Below, one piece after another: positions 12,695-15,869 of a stretch of DNA of 15,869 bases (the first letter of the stretch is position 1; each line of letters begins with the position of its first letter). Made by a program: the position numbers and the translations under genes. This stretch comes from JBHENN01 sp046262015 (GTDB lineage Bacteria > Actinomycetota > CADDZG01 > WHSQ01), in assembly GCA_046262015.1 (NCBI GenBank), contig JBHENN010000109.1, forward strand, positions 1 to 15,869, written 5' to 3'. The notes beneath the pieces are model-generated. The model was given only the letters and a program-made list of their open reading frames with translations, had not been told where the DNA came from and searched no databases.

Positions 12695-13429
12695 ATGGCC
12701 CGTACCCGCACCCGTCCTCCCGCCGGCCTCGACCGCCGCGCCCCCGCCTCCGAGCGGATCGGGCGGATCATGAGGCGCCTCAAGAAGGCCTATGCCGATG
12801 CCCGCGTCGGGTTGCGCTTCACGACCCCTCTGGAGTGCCTCGTCGCCACGATCCTGTCGGCGCAGTCGACCGACGCGCGGGTGAACCTCGTCACCCAGAC
12901 CCTGTTCCAGAAGTACCGCACCCCGGAGGACTACCTGAAGGTGCCCGAGGAGGAGCTCCAGCGCGACATCCAGTCCACTGGCTTCTTCCGGCAGAAGACG
13001 CGCGCGATCCGAGGGTCGTGCCGGATGCTGATCGAGCGCTTCGACGGCCAGGTCCCTCGCTCGATGAAGGAGCTGATCGAGCTGCCGGGCGTCGCGCGCA
13101 AGACCGCGAACATCGTGCTCGGCAACTCTTATCCCGAGATCGCGCACAAGGACCCGGGGACAGGCATCGCCGTGGATACGCACGTGGGCCGGGTCGCGGT
13201 GCGTTTGGGCTTGACGACGCGCGGCTCCAAGGAGGCCGAGAAGATAGAGCGCGACCTGATGGCGCTGGTGCCGGCGCGCGACTGGTACCAGACGAGCTAT
13301 CTGTTCATCGAGCACGGCCGCCGGGTGTGCGACGCCAAGCGGCCCCGCTGCGGCGAGTGCTCGGTGGAGCTGCTGTGCCCCTCGAGCCAGGATGCGGGCC
13401 TTCCGGACCTGTACCGGACCACCCGCTGA
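12695..13429 (+). CDS. nth: Endonuclease III (base-excision DNA glycosylase/AP lyase)
   Basis: ATG 12695 gives 244 residues with a basic N-terminal extension (ARTRTRPPAGLDRRAP) before the usual start near residue 22. LSAQSTDARVN matches the family. The helix-hairpin-helix is ELPGVARKTANIVLGNS with catalytic Lys136, and Asp161 in AVDTHVGRVAVRLGLT is the second catalytic residue. The Lys-Asp spacing is 25 residues against 18 in E. coli Nth, owing to an insertion around YPEIAHKDPGTG. The Fe-S cluster motif is Cys212-x6-Cys219-x2-Cys222-x5-Cys228. The enzyme removes oxidised pyrimidines and nicks abasic sites. Longer in-frame starts (e.g. GTG 12551) would cover the promoter and the divergent gene and are unlikely. 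Confidence 0.95.
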   Translation: MARTRTRPPAGLDRRAPASERIGRIMRRLKKAYADARVGLRFTTPLECLVATILSAQSTDARVNLVTQTLFQKYRTPEDYLKVPEEELQRDIQSTGFFRQKTRAIRGSCRMLIERFDGQVPRSMKELIELPGVARKTANIVLGNSYPEIAHKDPGTGIAVDTHVGRVAVRLGLTTRGSKEAEKIERDLMALVPARDWYQTSYLFIEHGRRVCDAKRPRCGECSVELLCPSSQDAGLPDLYRTTR

Positions 13430-13436
13430 CGCCCGA

Positions 13437-13461
13437 AGTTGGCGGCCCCGCCGACTACCAT
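13437..13461 (+). promoter_or_regulatory. GC palindrome followed by -10 box upstream of ispH
   Basis: AGTTGGCGG (13437-13445) and CCGCCGACT (13448-13456) are inverted repeats with one mismatch and a 2-base centre. The last T begins TACCAT (13456-13461), a TANNNT -10 box 6 bases before ATG 13468. The palindrome could be an operator or a weak terminator for nth, since it also forms a GC hairpin with a 4-6 base loop. Confidence 0.4.
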
Positions 13462-13467
13462 GGATCC

Positions 13468-14415
13468 ATGGCCAAGAAGGTGATCCTCGCGGCGCCGCGC
13501 GGCTACTGCGCCGGTGTGGACCGCGCCGTACAGATGGTCGAGCGGGCGCTCGAGACGTGCGGCGCGCCGGTGTACGTGCGCAAGGAGATCGTCCACAACC
13601 GGCACGTGGTCGGGGACCTCGAGGCGCGCGGAGCCGTGTTCGTCGACTCCGAGGACGACATCCCCGAAGGCGCCGTGTGCGTGTTCTCGGCGCACGGTGT
13701 GTCACCGGAGGTCCGTCGCAACGCCGCCACCCGCGATCTGCAGGTGATCGACGCGACCTGCCCTCTGGTCACCAAGGTGCACGTGGAGGCCAAGCGCTTC
13801 GCCCGCGGCGGTCGCAAGATCGTCCTGGTGGGCCACCACGGACACGAAGAGATCGAGGGCACCGCGGGAGAGGCGCCCGACCGCACGGTGGTCATCGAGA
13901 ACGTCGACCAGCTGGACGACCTCGGTCTGGATGCCGCGGACCCGGTCGCCTACCTGACCCAGACCACGCTCTCGGTCGACGACACGCTCGAGGTCGTGCA
14001 AGCCCTGCGCGAGCGCTTCTCGGACATCGAGGGACCCCGCTCGGACGACATCTGCTACGCCACCCAGAACCGCCAGGTCGCGGTCAAGGCGATCGCGCCC
14101 CTGTCCGACGTCGTGTTGGTGGTCGGCGCGCTCAACTCGAGCAACTCCAACCGCATGGTTGAGGTCGCCCGCGCCGCCGGGACCCCCGCGTACCTCGTGC
14201 CCGACGAGGCCTATCTCGATCCGTCATGGTTGTCTGGCGCGGAGGTCGTGGGGGTCAGCTCGGGGGCCAGCGCGCCCGAGGTCCTGGTGGACCGCCTCGT
14301 GCGCAAGCTGGCCGAGCTCGGTTTCACCGACGTCGAGAGCCACGAGGTGACCACCGAAGACGTCACGTTCTCGCTCCCGCCGTGGCTGCGGGCGCAGACC
14401 ACCGCGCCGACCTAG
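13468..14415 (+). CDS. ispH: 4-hydroxy-3-methylbut-2-enyl diphosphate reductase (IspH/LytB)
   Basis: This 315-residue protein catalyses the last step of the methylerythritol phosphate pathway, reducing HMBPP to IPP and DMAPP with a 4Fe-4S cluster. The three cluster cysteines are Cys14 (PRGYCAGVDRA), Cys98 (DATCPLV) and Cys196 (DDICYATQNRQ). Substrate-binding residues are in place: VHNRHVV with His43, VGHHGHEEIEGT with its catalytic Glu, TQTTLSV and NSSNSNRM. The start codon sits inside a perfect 14-bp palindrome (13458-13471) and has no ribosome site; a -10 box 6 bases away suggests a leaderless mRNA. The stop is only 4 bases from the stop of the convergent GntR gene. Confidence 0.96.
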   Translation: MAKKVILAAPRGYCAGVDRAVQMVERALETCGAPVYVRKEIVHNRHVVGDLEARGAVFVDSEDDIPEGAVCVFSAHGVSPEVRRNAATRDLQVIDATCPLVTKVHVEAKRFARGGRKIVLVGHHGHEEIEGTAGEAPDRTVVIENVDQLDDLGLDAADPVAYLTQTTLSVDDTLEVVQALRERFSDIEGPRSDDICYATQNRQVAVKAIAPLSDVVLVVGALNSSNSNRMVEVARAAGTPAYLVPDEAYLDPSWLSGAEVVGVSSGASAPEVLVDRLVRKLAELGFTDVESHEVTTEDVTFSLPPWLRAQTTAPT

Positions 14416-14419
14416 ACGC

Positions 14420-14800
14420 TTAGCGCGCGAGTTCTTCGAGCGCCCGCTTGACGCTCGCCAGCGCCGTCTCGGGCGCGACGCCGAGCTGACGCGCCTGGAG
14501 CGCGAAGCTCCGGGCCGCCTCGCCGAGCCGGGCGGCGTCCTCCTGCCCGTTCGGAGCGAAGCTGCGTCCGTCGACGAACGTTCCGTGGCGGCCGCGGGTG
14601 ACGATGGCGCCGCCGGACTCGAGCTCGCGGTAGGCGCGCGCCACGGTGCCTCCCGCGAGGCCGAGGTCGGCCGCAAGCTGACGGATGGCGGGCAGGCGGG
14701 CGCCGTGGAGGAGGACCCCGGTGCCGATCATCGTCGCGATCTGGGCGCGGATCTGCTCGTACGGCGGGATCGGCGAGCTAGGGTCGACGCGCAGGATCAT
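14420..14800 (-). CDS. GntR-family regulator, YtrA type
   Basis: This short GntR protein of 126 residues has its winged helix-turn-helix at about residues 10-72: PIPPYEQIRAQIATMI, GARLPAIRQLAADLGLAGGT, VARAYRELESGGAIVTRGRHG. Only a short C-terminal helical tail follows (LGEAARSFALQARQLGVAPE), as in the YtrA subgroup, which lacks a large effector domain and often controls an adjoining membrane-protein or transporter gene. Its ATG overlaps the stop of the upstream membrane-protein gene (ATGA), so the two are co-translated. Autorepression at the inverted repeats at 15718-15770 is likely. No ligand is suggested by the sequence. Confidence 0.92.
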   Translation of the reverse strand: MILRVDPSSPIPPYEQIRAQIATMIGTGVLLHGARLPAIRQLAADLGLAGGTVARAYRELESGGAIVTRGRHGTFVDGRSFAPNGQEDAARLGEAARSFALQARQLGVAPETALASVKRALEELAR

Positions 14801-15696
14801 GCGCCCACCTCGTGCGCGGCCGCGGCGCGCCGGACGCGCCACGGCGTGTCGGGTCCCAGGTGGAGCCAGAAGGCTACGCCGGTCAGGCTGGCGGCGAGCC
14901 CGACGAAGGGCAGCGTCCACCGAGCGAGCTGGACGTCGCTCGCGACCCCGGCGGCGAACGCGACCGTGCCCAGCAGCAACAAGCTCACGGCGATGCCGGC
15001 GCCCGCCGCCGCGTGGAGGGACGCCGAGCGTATGGCGTCGTCGGCCCGAACCAGCTCGGACGAGACGGCGGGTTGTGGCCGCGCAACGACGCGCTTCAGG
15101 AGGAGCTCGATCACCGGGGGTAGCGCTACCGCGCCCACAGCCGCCGCGAGGGCGGTGACGCGCGGGGGCCCCAGGTCGCTCGCACGGGCCGGGCCCCACA
15201 GCAGCAGCGAGCCGAGCGCGACGCCACCCACCGCGGCGGCGCGCAGGATGACCGTGACGTAAGCGGGGACGTAGTCGCTCAAGACGCGGGGAGAGAGCGA
15301 CGCGGCCATGCCCCCCTCGGCGCGCAGCCGGTCCTGGGTGAGCTCCGCGATCAGGGCGCCGATCAGGTAGCCGGCGATCATCTCGAGCCCGGGGATCTCG
15401 GTGCCGAAGGGCACCACCAGGCCGACGAGCGCTCCGGTGAGCCGAAAGCGGCGGCTCCGCGTGAGATAGCCGACGACCAGCGGGCGCGTCGTCTCGCTGA
15501 GCGCGAGGCCGTGCGCCCCGGCCCACTCGTCGGCCTCGTCCCGGCGCGCCATGCGCGCTATGCCCACGCCGAGGGCGACGAACAGAGCGACCGGCACGAA
15601 GATGAGAACGATCTCGACATGTCCGAGCCCGGCAACGACCAGAGCGATCGGCACGAGGATGAGAACGATCTCGACGGGTCCGAGCCCGAACAGCAT
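14797..15696 (-). CDS. Polytopic membrane protein of unknown function, paired with GntR regulator
   Basis: ATG 15696 has AGGAG 6 bases upstream; an earlier GTG-type extension into the promoter is rejected. The 299 residues include two nearly identical N-terminal hydrophobic segments (residues 4-22 and 23-41) and a basic/acidic loop (RMARRDEADEWAGAHG). Further hydrophobic spans lie around GALVGLVVPFG, AAAVGGVALGSLLLW, VTALAAAVGAVALPPVIELL, AGIAVSLLLLGTVAFAAG and LPFVGLAASLTGVAFWL. No transport or enzyme motif is recognisable. YtrA-type regulators are often encoded next to membrane proteins like this one, including DUF1648-type proteins, but I cannot assign that family. Function unknown; envelope stress or homeostasis is only a guess from the pairing. 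Confidence 0.85.
   Translation of the reverse strand: MLFGLGPVEIVLILVPIALVVAGLGHVEIVLIFVPVALFVALGVGIARMARRDEADEWAGAHGLALSETTRPLVVGYLTRSRRFRLTGALVGLVVPFGTEIPGLEMIAGYLIGALIAELTQDRLRAEGGMAASLSPRVLSDYVPAYVTVILRAAAVGGVALGSLLLWGPARASDLGPPRVTALAAAVGAVALPPVIELLLKRVVARPQPAVSSELVRADDAIRSASLHAAAGAGIAVSLLLLGTVAFAAGVASDVQLARWTLPFVGLAASLTGVAFWLHLGPDTPWRVRRAAAAHEVGA
15574..15687 (-). repeat. In-frame tandem duplication, 2 x 57 bp
   Basis: Two adjacent 57-base units (15631-15687 and 15574-15630) encode GLGPVEIVLILVPIALVVA and GLGHVEIVLIFVPVALFVA. By hand alignment they differ at 6 of 57 bases and 5 of 19 residues. The unit equals roughly one transmembrane helix, placed at the protein's extreme N-terminus. 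Confidence 0.85.
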
Positions 15697-15717
15697 GATG
15701 TGCTCCTCTCGACTGAT

Positions 15718-15770
15718 TGTATCGAGGTATTGATACATCGCCGGGGCCCGATGTGTCAAGTGCTTGATAC
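15718..15770 (-). promoter_or_regulatory. Promoter with two inverted-repeat operators for the membrane protein-GntR operon
   Basis: GTGTCAAG (15753-15760), TG, CTTGATAC (15763-15770) is an 18-bp inverted repeat with one mismatch. A second, looser one is TGTATC (15718-15723), 8 bases, GATACA (15732-15737). On the minus strand, TTGACA (15759-15754) is a perfect -35 inside the first repeat. TATCAA (15735-15730), 18 bases later, is a -10 inside the second. Binding of the GntR protein would block this promoter. A weaker divergent promoter, TTGATA (15764-15769), 17 bases, TACTTG (15787-15792), may drive the gene at 15857. Confidence 0.6.
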
Positions 15771-15856
15771 AATCCGCCTCGACCGATACTTGAGCCCCAC
15801 CGACCGCTCACCGCCGCCCAACGGGGCCGCGGTCGGCCCGAGGAGAGGAGCCGAGC

Positions 15857-15869
15857 ATGACCCCAGACG
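15857..15869 (+). CDS. Start of an unidentified gene, cut by the window end
   Basis: ATG at 15857 begins Met-Thr-Pro-Asp and is preceded by the strong purine-rich ribosome site AGGAGAGGAG, 6 bases upstream. Only 13 bases are visible, so the product cannot be named. It is divergent from the membrane protein-GntR operon and may share its operator region. Confidence 0.5.

Noticed and set aside
12589..12783. Longer N-terminus for the TetR repressor, with starts up to 12783
   Set aside because: It would run through the palindrome and into nth, with no family similarity; the GTG at 12588 just precedes the TetR domain.
12611..13705. A 364-codon minus-strand frame over nth and ispH
   Set aside because: It is Arg-rich shadow sequence with no domain signal, opposite two unmistakable genes.
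1..15869. Mobile elements, CRISPR arrays, tRNA or rRNA genes
   Set aside because: No transposase, integrase, spaced repeats or tRNA-like cloverleaf was seen in the gaps, all of which are under 200 bases.

Overview
The window is very GC-rich and densely coded. It has a G/C-biased third codon position, frequent GTG starts, several 4-base stop/start overlaps, and several genes with a TANNNT -10 box only 6-10 bases before the start codon, which suggests leaderless transcripts. With a clustered phenylacetyl-CoA epoxidase (paaABCD) and Actinobacteria-type TgpA, TetR and AbiEi-like proteins, this points to an actinomycetotal chromosome. The exact lineage cannot be told from the sequence. No rRNA, tRNA, CRISPR array, insertion sequence or phage module was seen.

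Layout. (1) 2-2640, + strand: the 3' part of a membrane-anchored transglutaminase (TgpA-like) overlaps by 4 bases a membrane-anchored phosphoesterase of the acid phosphatase/phospholipase C family. (2) 2653-4099, - strand: an M28 zinc aminopeptidase followed by a membrane-anchored LysM protein. The peptidase's lipoprotein-type signal peptide is interrupted by an in-frame TGA exactly at the expected lipobox cysteine. (3) 4121-5533, +: an AarF/ABC1/UbiB-type kinase, divergent from the peptidase with only 21 bases between starts. (4) 5604-6068, -: a small secreted protein of unknown function. (5) 6242-7723, +: an NAD(P)-dependent aldehyde dehydrogenase. (6) 7845-8795, -: a solitary AbiEi-type winged-helix protein with a C-terminal DUF559/Vsr-like segment. 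(7) 8835-12588, -: an apparent operon of a TetR repressor (PaaR-like), paaA, paaB, paaC, paaD, a cysteine-free HesB/IscA-like protein and an acylphosphatase. (8) 12695-14415, +: endonuclease III and IspH. (9) 14420-15696, -: a polytopic membrane protein followed by a YtrA-type GntR regulator, behind a promoter that carries two inverted repeats. (10) From 15857, +: the first codons of another gene.

How the genes work together. paaABC encode the oxygenase that epoxidises the ring of phenylacetyl-CoA, and paaD is thought to help mature its metal centres. The reductase gene paaE is not in the window. The TetR gene is first in the transcript, and a nested palindrome stands between it and nth. One register of that palindrome fits the site I recall for Thermus PaaR. 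The aldehyde dehydrogenase could feed phenylacetate into the pathway, but that link rests only on proximity. The remaining genes are housekeeping (nth, ispH) or cell-envelope functions.

Most notable points: the TGA at the lipobox position of an otherwise intact M28 peptidase, the cysteine-free HesB-like protein within the paa operon, the paaR/nth palindrome, and a recent 57-bp in-frame tandem duplication encoding a membrane segment.
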